From Gracilaria domingensis (Eukaryota > Rhodophyta > Florideophyceae > Gracilariales > Gracilariaceae): DNA of 64,000 nucleotides. Below the pieces are notes generated by a model. It made no database searches. It saw only the letters and a program-made list of their open reading frames with translations, and had not been told where the DNA came from. The position numbers and the translations under genes are program-made. How positions within the stretch are numbered: the stretch's first letter is position 1; each line of letters starts with the position of its first letter. Below are positions 21,712 through 34,087 of this stretch, piece by piece. The stretch covers positions 1-64,000 of the forward strand of contig VCMS01000039.1 in assembly GCA_022539475.1 (NCBI GenBank), read 5' to 3'.

Positions 21712-22090
21712 TGTGAGATAGCGCCGTCAGGCGAAAGAGTCCTAGAGGCGCGATCCGTGAACGGTTCGTAAGCGGGGCGTGTAGTCCCGTGATCCGGTCG
21801 GTTGTAGAGTGTGACGCGTGGAAATGATCGCCAGCACCGGGCGGTCGTAGGAAGACTGGGCGGTTGGGTACGTCAGGGGCGTTCGAGAAACGCGCGTTGA
21901 GTCCGAACGGCTTGGAAACCTAATAGTTGTCCGTCGCGGTCTAGTCGCAGGTCTGACTTAGCGAAAAGATAGTTCAGGACGGTGGTGCTTACCCTTTACT
22001 AGTTGGGTGTACGGGAGGAGCGGAGGTGCATAAGTGGCACCTCGACGCTGCAACTCACCGCGTACAGTCCGAATCGGCACCTTGCTCACA
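21712..22090 (-). repeat. Gypsy-B 5' LTR (about 379 bp, outer edge tentative)
   Basis: Plus strand TGTGAGATAG ... TTGCTCACA; the 6-bp ends TGTGAG/CTCACA are perfect inverted repeats. A stem-loop like that of Gypsy-A is at 21772-21790 (CGGG/CCCG arms around GCGTGTAGT). Without the second LTR in view, the outer end is a best guess. Confidence 0.6.
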
Positions 22091-22295
22091 TGTCGAAAAT
22101 ATCCAGAGGTGGAGCGGGTGCCATCTATCTACAACTGTGCTACGTGTAATTCCTATGGTACACGTTCGCACGGTGTGCCATCTCGGCGCATGTGGGACAC
22201 TTTGCGTTTCCCGACAGCTTCCGACGCACCCCTTCTTACCTCCCATACCGATCGGATCACCCATACAACAACGCTGACCTCACTATACTACATCT

Positions 22296-22980
22296 ATATG
22301 GTCGTATTTATTTCACGACCACTTATCTATGTTCCATATTACAATTCTCTAGTCCTATATAAAGGTATCGTAGTGAGAGCTTCCCATCTCTCACTACGAG
22401 ACAACTCTTTTGTCGTATCCACTCTTCTTTCTCTGATATGCTTAAACGGGTGCTAATCTATGTAAATGGGTGCCACCTAATGTACAGTACTACTGACACC
22501 CCCTCTCGATCAGTACGGGTTTAAAGTTGTAGGACTGTGAAGTGGTTGGCGGTCGAAATCTACAATAGGAGTGCCCCACATTTGAACTTTTCTGTTCAGT
22601 GTTAAGAAATAGGCCAAGAATTACAGTCATTGAAGTAATCCAGCAAAATAAATATAGTGCTTACAGTGATATTTCTGTTCCCCCATAGAGAATATATTTG
22701 TTGTGCTTTGTTCACCACACTCAGTTCCTTATGGTCTGCTGTAAATGTTTGGTGCGTGGCTCAACACAATCTTCTTTGGTTCGTATTGAAAGCGATTCCA
22801 ATAGTACCGTCTGAAAAGCACGATGGGCCCATAACCTATCAGAGAAAGAAGAGTAGATACGACAAAAGGGTTGTCTCGGAGTGAGAGATGGGAAGCTCTC
22901 ACTACGAGACCCTTATACAGGACTAGGGAATTGTAATATAGAACATAGATAAGTGGTGGTGAAATAAATACGACCATATA
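22296..22980. repeat. Inverted repeat pair, arms about 142 bp
   Basis: The arm at 22296-22437 and the arm at 22837-22980 are reverse complements at roughly 90% by eye. Each holds a TATA-like string (TATATAAAGG in the left arm) followed by a small palindrome GTGAGAG...CTCTCAC. The 400 bp between the arms shows no gene. It could be a non-autonomous DNA element or two opposed LTR ends; no target duplication was found. Confidence 0.7.
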
Positions 22981-24438
22981 AACAGGTGTAGTCAATGAGA
23001 TTCATAATGTGAGAGGTCAAAATGCCGACATGAGATGAGTCACACCACCAGCGCCTGTCAAACATTGCCAAGTAGGGCCACAGCCTCAATTATCACAACA
23101 TCCGCGAGCCAAACACGTCTTATGTGAAACGAGCTCTATAGTTTGATCTTTATTCTCGTCAAGCTGCACGTTTCGCCGTGGTCGAGTGAGGCTGAGTGCG
23201 GCACTGGAGTGTTGTGCGTTCGGGGCTCGTCAATGAGTTTCTAAAGCACCACGGTGTTTGCAGTCATACGCAGTTCGAAATCTTCTGTAGTCATACCTAT
23301 TCAACCTATCTACGTAAGCTCCAGGTCTACCCATAGCCTAAACGGTCGAACTTCACCTTCATCCGATACGGTCTACTTCTGGCCTCCACTATGAACTTCC
23401 ACCTGGGCTACACACACTCCATTCACTCTCCGTGTCCGTCTTGCCACCTATGTTAAACCAGCTCCTTACATATTTCCAAACGGATTCGAAAATAAACGAA
23501 CCACTTAGAAGACCGATACAAAAGCAATACGAAGTTCAGCGATAGTTTTTTAAACCCGTACAATCGCTGCAGCTTCAACGTGTCAAGGGAAACCTTTATA
23601 AGCTTCCGTACCGGCTGTAAGATACTGAGCCGTGACGGTTGCAGTGGATGCACTGTAAGCAAACCGGCTGGTCGGATGTTTTTGTTGTAGTAGACATAGT
23701 AGTAGTAGTAGTTCACGTGTATGTCAGTGACAGCTAGTGCCCCGTAGTCGGTAAGTCTTACACGTGTGTGGCGGCGCCAGACTAGATATTTATTTCTGCC
23801 ACGTCGGCGCTAGCCCCCAAGACAGTAAACCAAGGTGCTTCCTACTAGGTTTCTCGTCTTGTTTTTCGTGGCACGGATTCTAAGTCGTAGTAGGAACTCA
23901 GCTTGTCTAAGACCTGCACAGGCTGTTAATCAGCGATATCACTAGCGTTGTACCGGCTCTATGCTTAGGCGTGTGGTACCACCTTGAACTGCATGTGTCT
24001 CCGTACTCGGTTTCACCACGGAGTGCCGTGAGCTACTCTGCATCTTCAACGACCGTCTTTTCCGAGTCGGCAGCTCACACGGCTTTACACCCCGTATGCC
24101 GCCCATCCACACCACCCTTCCCGGACATATTCACTGAGGAGACGCCGGCCCGTACTTTCAAATACCGGCACGAAACAGCCCGTCATTTCTACTCGCCGCG
24201 CAAGCATCATTGATACGCCACACGTTGACGGTGCGCTCCTCTATCACTTACGGCTTCCTTAGAACTTTTCATGTATGTGCTTCCTATCATCGTCACCCTG
24301 TTCCCTTCATTTTCACCTCAATCGGAGACGTTCACCACAGGAAGGAGAGAAACATCATCCTTCGTATCGTATTCAAAGTAACAACTTCTGTAGATCTGTC
24401 TAGCGCATCTGCAATACTGGACTGATTGAGTTCAGATT
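22981..24438. other. No recognised gene
   Basis: Mixed-composition intergenic DNA; includes a TAG trinucleotide run (about 23694-23710). Only short open frames with no family resemblance. Confidence 0.5.
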
Positions 24439-24443
24439 CTAGG

Positions 24444-25298
24444 TGTAGAGCAAAACGCACTTTGTGGGGAGGCACCGAGGTGTTTTTCATAGTTTGTTGA
24501 TCCGTTGCCGGCTTCGACACCTCATGTTATGAAAGGCTACGGTAGTAGTGGCCCTAATTTTGGGTATGCCTAGGAAGGGTAGTTTTTCTGCACACGTGTG
24601 CTGAGTTGGCCGGATGCAGGGTGCGCCGTGGCAAGCCTGCCACGGTTTCACAGGTGTAGGATGTTGGCCGGCAGCGCCGGATAGTTAGATATTTATAGTT
24701 GATATTTTTAAGTGCCCTATATAGGTGGCGGCACTTGCCGCCACTGTACGGGAAGTACACCTCAAGGAGGCTTCTGGCTCCGACTTTCTTGCCGCTTGTG
24801 AACCGTCTTCGTCCCTAATCGGGCAAGCCGCCACAATTCCGGGCTAGTCATCCGACCTCTACCACTGAGGAGTTCTAGACCGTCGTCACGGCATCTTTTA
24901 TTGTTTCTTTGTTATTATTTCTGTCATACGGCTCTCGTTTCTCTGCCCTGTTATACAGGTTTTTGCCCACTAGTCCCAGGACTTATTCCCGTTTATCACG
25001 AGTCAGCGCTGCGCAGTGCGTCTCGTTTGTTGATCTCCTGTCACTCCGTACCGTTAGGCTGGATATCTTTACTGGCTGTCGCTTGCGGGAACAACCGGAT
25101 ACCTACGTCGATTCTTCCCCTTCACCTCTGACTGCACGCTCAGATCGGGGCCACCCGGACTTACACCCGGCATCGCGCTGGCCCTATCAGAGGGTTCTAC
25201 TGCTGCATCTACCCCTATAGAGAGCAGGTTTTGAACACCTTCTCGGTGCGCTTTCCGCCACGCGGCTCTTGTTTGCCCTCTCGTGGGATTGCACCACA
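24444..25298 (+). mobile_element. Solo LTR of a Gypsy-A relative (855 bp)
   Basis: Plus strand starts TGTAGAGCAAAA and ends TTGCACCACA, with direct repeats CTAGG on both sides (24439-24443 and 25299-25303). The stem-loop motif (CCGGACTTACACCCGGC at 25155-25171) is in the opposite sense to that of Gypsy-A, so this LTR lies in the other orientation (transcript sense is plus). No internal sequence remains, as expected after LTR-LTR recombination. Confidence 0.88.
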
Positions 25299-25571
25299 CT
25301 AGGCCAGCAGAGGTGCTTATTAATGTTTGTTCTCAAATCTTTCCCACAAATACTCTCCACTTCTTTTCATTTCCAGCGGACTTGTGGGAGGAAAGACGAT
25401 CGTTCATAGCGCAAAAAACGAGCATTTGATCCTTCTCATCCGCAAGTCGGTTTGTTGTTTGCGTACAAATTCGTTGCTGCAGACTAAAGCTGTGCTCAGC
25501 AGTCACAGACGACGGACTTGAACAAAGTTTTCAAAGAGCGAAAGAACGTAATTGCGACTTCTTCTCACACT

Positions 25572-26543
25572 TTAACCAATACACAACTGGCATAGACAAA
25601 ACATAGAAACAACGTTAATAGATGAGTGGTTACTTGTAAGGTCTTCTTTCCAGCTCGCACAACGAAGAGTGAGTTCTTTAAAAATACTCTGCACAACGCC
25701 ATTAACCCCTCCTTGCTCCTCAATTTTTTCACTATCCGGGAAAACTGAAGAATGAAGGAAAGTCTCAATTGATTTCATTATACGAACATCTGATTCCGTA
25801 GACTCGACAAGCGTACTGCGTAGATCAAGAAAAAACGAAACATAATTCGTATCTTGCAACAGAGGTGTTTTTCTTCCCTCACCATTAAAACGTTTTTCGA
25901 AAGCAGCAAGCATTTTTGATCGCCGCTCTGACGTATAGAAGGGTGTAAAAGGCAGATCTGAAAGCTTTGCGCAAGATTAGGGTAAGCGGAAGTACTTCGG
26001 AAGTCAAAGAAGATTCGTCGTCGAAGAATCTGAGATATTGTCTCACAATGCGCATTGTATGAAATATATCCAACGCATTATCATAAAAATCGTCATCAAA
26101 AACTGTTGCGATGAAACTTTGGCAGCGTAGTGTGTCTCTGGCGCCAAACAGGTTTTGGGTAAAATCATGACGGACAACGAGTTCTCTTTCAAAACAGTAC
26201 GCCATCTTAGAAAAGCAGATAGCATCATCTCACAAGAAGCAAATCGAGTTGCTGCCATTGTTTTAGGAAGAACAGCGATTTTTGGAACTTGCATTCGGTT
26301 GTACGCCTCCGTATCTTCTGTGTGATCAGCTTCCTACCGCAGGAATAAGTTAGCATTGTACCTTTCTTTCGCGACTTTGAGCGCATGATATAGCTTTGAT
26401 TGATTTCGTACGTCTGACGTGACCATTGCAACTTGCTTCACGTCGTTCTCAATCCAAATCAACCGGCCGAGATCTTCTATAAGAAGAATAGCACGATGCC
26501 CTTGGTTCTGGCAGGAGATTAAAAAGACATATCTCATCTTCAA
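25572..26543 (-). pseudogene. hAT-like transposase remnant
   Basis: Read from 26543 leftward in three frames. The pieces hold an ILLIEDLGRLIW stretch, a KTMAATRFAS stretch and a FDDDFYDNALDIFH stretch, spaced as in the RNase H-like core of hAT family transposases (CxxH...LEDIG, TRF, and the following insertion region). At least two frame changes, near 26150 and 25910, show it is dead. Recognition is by motif order only. Confidence 0.5.
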
Positions 26544-26693
26544 TTTTCTTTCGCACTAACGTAACTACTTGCGTTATGGCTGAAAACCCTACATATGTTT
26601 TGAATTGCTCCAAACGCTATTATCGCTTCTTCAAAGGCATCCGCGTAGAACATTCCGTTACATCTTTAAGATCCAGTCATAGTCATTATGGAC

Positions 26694-27509
26694 TGTTGTG
26701 CAAAACCCAGCGATGGGGAAAGACACGCAAAGGCGGTTCAGACCCTCTCTCAAGAGGCGAGCACAGGAGTAGAGCGCTCCCACAGGTACGACACGGCAAT
26801 GCCGGGTGTAAGACCGGGGTCGACCCTTCCCAAGTAATGGAGGGAGCGAAGCGGCGAAGAAGAAGCGTCCAGCGGTAGAGAACACACGACACAAGTCGGC
26901 AGTAGCGTCACGTGCGTAGCACGCGGTACCCACGAGTGTGGCGATGACACGCGAGAGCGGTAATAGCCCACGCGAGTGTGTCGAGCCACGAACGGTATGC
27001 ACCGGTACACCAAGTAGTGCTACCTGTATAACAGGGACAGAAATAAAGAAAACACACACAAAGTAAACACGCGAAAGCGGTAGTGGTGTTAATGATGCCG
27101 CGAGGCGGATGATGAGCCCTGCACAAGGTGCCGACTCTCCGGGAGGAGGATATCGGTCACCAAGGGTGAAACATCAGAGCCGAACACTCGGTTGGTTCGT
27201 TTACTTCCCCGACAATGGGTGCAGCTCAACCTGCTAAGTAGTGTAGAGTGCCAACCCACTGTCAAGCGGTGTAGCGAAAATATCTAGAATAAACATCTAA
27301 AATACCCCAACTAATGGGTGCAAACTTCCCACACGTGTGTGACCCACCGGCTAAGCCGTGCGCCTCATAACACTAATTCTAATATTAAGTATACCCAAGA
27401 ATGGGCTGATCTCACCAGTTACTCATACTGTGTGCCACCACCTCCCGGCATCGCCGTGCATGTTATGAATCGCATCAGCGAAGGAGTCCCGCAATCGCGT
27501 TGCACTACA
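26694..27509 (-). mobile_element. Solo LTR of a Gypsy-A relative (816 bp)
   Basis: Plus strand TGTTGTGCAA ... TTGCACTACA, with TGGAC duplicated on both sides (26689-26693 and 27510-27514). The conserved GCCGGGTGTAAGACCGG is at 26801-26817. Same orientation as Gypsy-A. It lies upstream of the hAT-like remains. Confidence 0.9.
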
Positions 27510-27514
27510 TGGAC

Positions 27515-30500
27515 TTTAAGAAGAGTGTCTTCCTTGCTTTGTGCCTTCAAGATACTGAATGTAAAACGTTAAAAATGCTGGCACCAGTGCAGTATGTCCA
27601 ATCATCAAATACTAAAGTACTATAACCCTCCTAAAAAGCATTCGACACAGAACTAGACGCAATATTCTTCATATATTGATGATAGTTCTTCAAGTAGACC
27701 TCACTCATCTACATCAAAATGTAAAAGTCTTCAGCCACTTTCGGGTTCAACAATTGCAGAACCCGTAAGAAGTAGTCCTCACCTTTCGAACGAGAAATTA
27801 AAGAAAAACGAAGTAATCGATTAACATTAACTTCGTTATTTTCTCTTGAAACTGTTCTCCTTAAATAAGGCAATCAGTCGACGGGCCAGCGCTGGTCCGC
27901 AACATACTTTGCGTTTTTATGGCGTCATATACAGTCATCGAGCACAGCGGTTCTATGCTTCATACCGAGTTTAATCGGAGTCAGCTGATAATTTAAAACA
28001 CTAGAATTCGGACTTATTTTATTATAGCGCTCCTCTAGACGTTTTTATGCAATAAGGGCTACTTTGTTTCAGTGCCAATTGCATCTTAGATAAGTAGACG
28101 CTAGTCAAAACGTTACGCGTAAAATTTGGTGCTTCTGGAACGGTTTTTGCACTTTGTGCACGCCCATGAAAGAAAAGCACCTTGATCGGTAGATAATGGT
28201 ATGGCGCTAAGTTGAAAGTTTTGATTTATCTAATATTTTTTTGGGACGATCAACCTATACTCTAAAATACAAAGTGCCGTCGTTTGAAGTAGTATTGGTT
28301 TGGTCTACAGGCATGTAGAACTGTTTTAGTTACGGAAGTTAGCAGACTAGGGCGCTAATTCGTTGAATGTGTTGATACAGGCACCGAGCAGTCTTTGGTG
28401 ACCAACGAGGTTTGCAAATCGTGCTTTGACTAGAAAGATTAGGAAGATAGTTCAGGAAGGTTTAAAAGAGATAGAAAACGGCAGAATGTAATGAGTAAAA
28501 TTTTTTTCTTTAGTTGTACAATATGACGAAAAAAGCCAAGGTCACAAGAAGGAGAGTAAACTTTATCCTAATCTGCCACTAAGAGCACAGAATGATATAT
28601 TTGCAGTTTTGCAGCTATAAAGGTTACAGGGAAGAGCGGAAAATGGCAGAAGAACTAGATTTGACTGTCAAGCGCTCTAGTCAAATAGCATTGCAGTATT
28701 TCAGTAGCTTTTACAGTAAATTCAGATATGCTGACAGTTTACAGTGGCCTTATTCTGAAGCACATTTGACCGCGTTGCTACTCTGGCCGAGGGAATCCCC
28801 TTTGATTTGGGAAAGAGTTCACTTTTCCGGAATATTTTTAAATTGGAACGCCTTAACATTTACGAGCAAGATCATCTAAGTGTTCAAAGTGAAGTACAAG
28901 GACAGTATTATTGTAAAGCAAGTAGAGAATCTATGCATGGTTGTAGTATGAATGTGGTAGAACAAGAAGTTCTGTACCTCAAAACGCGGTATATACTAAT
29001 TTAATCGCTATATTCTTGTGTTGTGTACGGCATACTTTTATTGATGAAATACTTTGCTTGAATTTAAAATTGGGTACTATACTCACAAAAGATGCGTTCA
29101 AGTAAAATGTGTTTTGTTCTGAACCTAAAAGGGTTCACAAAAATTTCTACAGACGTTCTCATTTTTTCCAAGAAGTATCCTTCTCGAAAGCCTTATCTTG
29201 TACGTGGCGTAATTATTTACATAGACAATTTTTTAAAAAACTTAAATGCAATACACTAGTTCGGTCTGCGCGTATTCAGCACTACGCGAAGCAGGGGGAA
29301 GCTAATTTTCACGACTATGTTGTGAGATCGCGTCGTTTAGAGATAATGTAGCTCTCTATTTGGCTTATAGCATAGTGGAAATGTTATATATATTTGTTAC
29401 AATGAAGAGTGCGGTGCATTGAAATGATTTTCTACTTTTTGTGTGTAAATCGACCCTCAAGTGATGGATAATTTTTCTAAAAGTAGCAAACAAGCAACAT
29501 TTAGCAGAAGATCCAATCAAAAGTTTGACTTAAACATCTCTTGGCACTTTGAAGAAAAAAGTTTTTTTCAATAAAAATTTAAGAAGCCCACAAAGTAACT
29601 GAAGAAAAGTTTAATTGAACTATATTTGTTACTCCAGGTATTCATTACCTTTAATTATTGTTTTTTCCATACCTTATTAATGTTACGGGATGCAAATGTA
29701 GTAGAAAAAATAATAACGAGACGGAACATATACAAAGTGCCCAGGCTCTACTGCAGGGGTCTCTAGCGTTGAAAACAAAGTTTGCGCTGCGAACATGGAC
29801 CGTCGGCAGTTTACAGAATTATATCCGACGATTGAAAAGAGTGATGCAGACGGTAGAAATAGGCATGGAAATTCATGTCTAAATTATTTGAAAAACTGGA
29901 TTTTTGCAGTGTCCATAAATGTCCAGAATTAAGCCTGAGAAAAGGATACCATCGACATTTCGAAATGTTTCCACATCTTCGGAGATGTACATGTACATCT
30001 CGTTAGCACACACTACTGTTCTGTAATGCTGCTATGCTACAAAGTGCAACATATTTCAAAACTTTTGATATTTTTTACGATCACTGAATGGCGCAAAAAG
30101 ATTTTTTTGGCAGTAGTCCTAAACTTTCGCTATTTCCCGCGCTCTCCAGTGTTTCTTTAAAAACTGTAAAACTGACGTTGAAAGGTCGTACATCTTTCTT
30201 GAAAGAACGTTTTCAAAAACTTTGTGTTGTCTTCGTAATAAATTGAGCAAGGAGGTGCACAGAAAGCTATATATTTCCGGTGTGTAGTACATTGATCCTT
30301 ACTATGGATCACTTTGAGAAGTATGAAGTAACGGAACAATCATAGCATGAAGTGTTAATGAGAAGGGATGTAAATTTCGTTTTCACAGATTCTTGGGTGC
30401 GCAGACATTTCTATCATGCACAAAAGCAATATGCAAAGCGTAAATGTACAATTCATGCATATATAAGCATTGCTGTATATAAAAAATCTTTGCTGGGCTT

Positions 30501-31323
30501 CTTCTTGTTTTGAAGTATAGCTGAACTTTTTGTGCCAGAGGGTTTTTGGAATAGCCCCTTTTCCAAATAGAATAGCTCTTCCACGTGCATTCTTCTACGG
30601 GTATGTGTACAGGGAAGAGATCTCTGTCATGTTTGCAAGGGGTTTTGGTTACACATGTGCCTCAAATTCCTGGCAACCCAGAAGCAACCTTTCTGCTCGG
30701 GAGCAGTACTTCAAGGCTTTGGTTCATGTTCCCGTCTGCATACCAGTCCCTCATCGTCGCACTACCGTGTTAACCTTCAGGTTTTCTTACTCGTTTCGAT
30801 GCAAAACAAGTTTTGTTTCTACTTTTCCACCCACCCTGCATTCTCGAGATATTTCTCGTGTAGAGCTCTTGATCTCTTGTCCTACTGCGTCGATCGAGAC
30901 GAGCAACTGTCTCGGTTTCTCGAGAACACCGTTATAGCATAGCCACGACGAAAGAACGCATCCTTTCCGAGTGCGGACGTTCCCAAAACGAGTTAAGGAC
31001 AAGACTCTGTTCTGTACCTCGCAGCCAAGCTGAGTCTGTTCTGGCGAAGCGTATGTAGTGGAATTAATAATATAGGAAGCTCAGAGTTGAGATAATTGTT
31101 AGGAATAAGACCACATGCACGTAAAAGAGCAATCTGGCTGTGAAGATTTGGCAAAGTTTGAACTTCTGGCTTGTAGACGTAAAGATAGAATGATACTTGG
31201 GCAAGCTAGCTATTCCATGTTTGCTAACATGGGTGAGTTGTTCTTCGGCAGTCTAAGGCTGTTTGACACTCTAGAAACAGTCTAAAGGATTGAACTCTTC
31301 ACACTTATTAGAAGCCAGAACCT
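27515..31323. other. AT-rich gene-poor region
   Basis: Composition drops markedly (one 60-base line at 29521 has only about a quarter G+C). Open frames of 60-135 codons exist but none has a recognisable domain, and the frames at 28592-29004 overlap as if derived from a broken gene. GC rises again near 30530. Confidence 0.55.
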
Positions 31324-33123
31324 TCACTCTGCCTTCAAGAGGACTGGAAGCCCTCCCGGAAGCTTAGGAATAGGGACTGGGCGCGGCAGAGGAAGTGGAA
31401 GCGGCAAAGGGAGGGGACGACTGATCCTTTTGCAGCGTCGTCCAGTACACGAGCTCGAGATGCATCGCCCACACGGCCCACATCTTTGGCCAATCCTGCG
31501 TGAACGTTTGCACACACCTCTCACGCATGAGGAGCCCGTGGGACACTTCTTCTTCGCCGAGCATTTGCGACATTTACCTGGGCCGGGGGCGGGAGGTGAC
31601 GGTGGTGACGGCATTGAGGATTCATCTGTATTGCAGGTAGGAGCAGTGAGAGCGCACAGCGTTCCGAGTCGAATCTCGAACAGTTCTCCCACAAGAATCT
31701 TCTCCTGTGTCACCTCTCCGTTCTTCAGTAATTGCACTCCCAGGTCCTTTCCCTTGATCTTCAGGGCGCCCCTCAGTCTGTGACACTGATCACACTCTCC
31801 GATCTTCAGCCCACCGCCACTAAACGGAGTGAACGGTGGGTTCTTAAAGGTAGTCGATGCCTCCAGACCAAGCTTGGCGCCAATATTTCCTTCTACTCCC
31901 TTCTTTCCAAGCGTTAGCTCCACCCCGATCGCTGGCCTCAGTCCTACGAAGCCTGTGATTCCGGCCTGCGCCTCGTTCTCGAACGTCAGGCTGGACCTTC
32001 CGGAGCTTCCGGCGTTGTTCGGCAAAAGGTTTCGCGACTCGAAACGGGGCGGAATTATCCTGGCTGTCACCCTCTGCTTGTTGTGGTGGGATGCGTGGAT
32101 ACTGGCGCGCAGCGCTGCTTCCACTTCTACCTCGGCCACCCACTCCACCTTTCCGAAAGCTCCGGCTCTAATGCGCCCAACGAACGGGATTCTGGCAGAG
32201 AAACCAAACTTGGGGATTGGCTTTCGGAAAATCTCCCCACTTCTCTCACCCTCGAACTTCGCTGCCACAGTCAGCTCTGCATCCAATCGAGCTTCCAGAT
32301 TCTGTTCCCATTGAACCTCCGTCTTGAACAGACGTTTCACTTTGAACTTGTTTATGCTTGCAGAAAGGGATGCATCCACCTCTAGTTCGGCACCCTTGAA
32401 CAAGGTCACCTTGGTCTTGGCAGATATGCTTGGGCGAGTGACCACCGGCAATGTGTCGTTGAATATCAATGTGCGGGCAGTAGCAAGCAAGGACTCGGTG
32501 GTGGCGAACAAGGGGCTGTCGTCGAACACTACTTTCTTCGGTAGCGAAGTGACAAACGCTGCTTCCTCACGGATGTCAATATCCACATTCGGCGCAACTT
32601 CCGACCCGGAAACAATATCCATTTCCAAGAACACAGTTTGCTCGTCGGAACTCATGTTGTTGATCACGTAAAACAGCGCATCATCAGCCTCGTCAACTCC
32701 TTCGACGGGAAGTACTCGTGCGCAGTTCTTCTCCCATTCATCCACGTCGATGACGAACGCAGTACCCTTGTCGAAGTCGGAAGAGTCTAGGCTGTCACCG
32801 CCGAGACGAATAGTGGCCTTGCGAGCGGCCGCATCACGGGAGCATGAAATCACGTGGACTCCGTCCTCGACTAGCTCATCGAACAGAACCGCGTCTTGTT
32901 TCAGTTCTACTGCAAATTCGAGAACACGCTGAGTGGGAGCCTGGAGAAGCTGGAGATTGGGCGAGCCGGAATTGGTCTCTGCTGGCGCCGCTCCGATAAG
33001 CGTTCTTCCCCGCAGAACAGTTGGAGAACCTGTTGATGATGATCCAAGATGAAGTTTTGAGGTAGCGCCAGCTTGGAAAATGAGCCCTAGCGAAAAGATC
33101 AGCAGGACCAGTTTGTTGATCAT
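31324..33123 (-). CDS. Secreted protein with beta-rich core and Cys-rich tail (599 aa)
   Basis: ATG at 33123 is chosen over an upstream in-frame start at 33201 because it begins a clear signal peptide (MINKLVLLIFSLGLIFQAGA). Residues about 25-230 form a variable region. Residues about 230-490 alternate hydrophobic and polar residues as in large beta barrels or sheets, with an isolated CDQCH. A Pro-rich hinge leads to a cysteine cluster (CRKCSAKKKC, GSSCVRGVC, CGPCGRC) spaced like small disulfide-knotted modules, then a PLPLPLPLP run and a basic end. No enzyme motif. An extracellular matrix or defence role is possible but not shown. Confidence 0.8.
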   Translation of the reverse strand: MINKLVLLIFSLGLIFQAGATSKLHLGSSSTGSPTVLRGRTLIGAAPAETNSGSPNLQLLQAPTQRVLEFAVELKQDAVLFDELVEDGVHVISCSRDAAARKATIRLGGDSLDSSDFDKGTAFVIDVDEWEKNCARVLPVEGVDEADDALFYVINNMSSDEQTVFLEMDIVSGSEVAPNVDIDIREEAAFVTSLPKKVVFDDSPLFATTESLLATARTLIFNDTLPVVTRPSISAKTKVTLFKGAELEVDASLSASINKFKVKRLFKTEVQWEQNLEARLDAELTVAAKFEGERSGEIFRKPIPKFGFSARIPFVGRIRAGAFGKVEWVAEVEVEAALRASIHASHHNKQRVTARIIPPRFESRNLLPNNAGSSGRSSLTFENEAQAGITGFVGLRPAIGVELTLGKKGVEGNIGAKLGLEASTTFKNPPFTPFSGGGLKIGECDQCHRLRGALKIKGKDLGVQLLKNGEVTQEKILVGELFEIRLGTLCALTAPTCNTDESSMPSPPSPPAPGPGKCRKCSAKKKCPTGSSCVRGVCKRSRRIGQRCGPCGRCISSSCTGRRCKRISRPLPLPLPLPLPRPVPIPKLPGGLPVLLKAE

Positions 33124-33240
33124 GATGGAAAATTCCAAGGTTGTGCGTGCACGACGATAGAAATGAAATGTAAACGTTTTTGAATGATGTTCTAGGCACA
33201 CTTAATGGAAAGTGCGCCGACGGGTAATTTGGTGTCCAGG

Positions 33241-33249
33241 GTTTTTATC
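33241..33249 (-). promoter_or_regulatory. TATA-like box of the 599-aa gene
   Basis: GATAAAAAC about 120 bp before the ATG at 33123. Similar boxes stand 105-130 bp before three genes of the tandem unit. Confidence 0.4.
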
Positions 33250-34087
33250 TCAATGGGTTCGGGAACGAGTTTTATATCCGACTAGGAATTGAAGAAGAAC
33301 TGGGTTATGATCACGTCATTGTTGAAGGCGAGCTACAAGAAGAACATGGTGACGGATGAATTGAACTATGTCATCGAGAAAGAGATGTGGCTGCCATCGG
33401 CAGGTTATGGTCCTCTACAGGCGAGCTGAGTGCGACATCTCTAGGAAGAAGAAGAGGTGAGAATGATACATACATAAGGAGTTCTTGCATCATTCTGATT
33501 GGGAAATTATTGGAGGCAGCTCATCTGTAATTATGCTCTAGTGGATCACTACTACAAGGACGGAGCAATGTTGTGCACCACCACAAGTGATTGCTCTGTT
33601 CCGCCCAAGCACCAGTTTCATACATTTCAGTATTGAGCCCATATGTGTACAGGTCTGTGAGGTGTAAAGTTGCTGCGCGTCCCGGTAACGGAATCACCGT
33701 CTATTCTTGCATAGGTGGCAGGCGTGCAAAGCAACGTTTCCATGAAACGAGGGGACAGCAATGCCTGTGTGGAAAATACCAGACTGGTCCTTCCGGCTGG
33801 AGCACGAGTGGAACATTTTTAGAAAATGTCATCATGTGAATGGCAAACATCTTTAGCATTTGCGCCCAAATCATGCAATTCAAAATTTTTGTCAAAATTT
33901 GACAGTACCTTCGATACCTCCTATATGGTCCTGAACACGTCATTGTTAGGTGAATCACCTATCCGTCAGCATTTAAGGCGGTACCAGGCGGTCAATACCA
34001 TCTTGCACAAGCATTGTGGAAAGCCGTCACACACACACAATTTCAATACTTCTACTCCCACACGAGAAGTGCCACTTTGGCATTGAT
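33250..34087. other. Intergenic, no recognised gene
   Basis: Divergently flanked on neither side (both neighbours are minus-strand). No domain-bearing frame seen. Confidence 0.5.

Larger units (their letters stand above)
13322..22090 (-). mobile_element. Gypsy-B retrotransposon, right segment
   Basis: Carries, on the minus strand from right to left, the 5' LTR (21712-22090), PBS, gag and pol remains ending in a chromodomain, and, on the plus strand, the end of the antisense ORF. gag and pol are each broken several times, in keeping with an element older than Gypsy-A. The right edge rests on TGTGAG/CTCACA terminal repeats and the PBS position; the other LTR is outside the window, so it cannot be confirmed by comparison. 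Confidence 0.85.

Noticed and set aside
28592-29351. Coding exons in the AT-rich stretch
   Set aside because: Frames are short, shift against each other and match no family I can name; at best remains of a dead gene.
30530-30937. 135-codon plus-strand frame
   Set aside because: No domain, no good start context, and overlapping equal-length frames; likely chance at the edge of the AT-rich zone.
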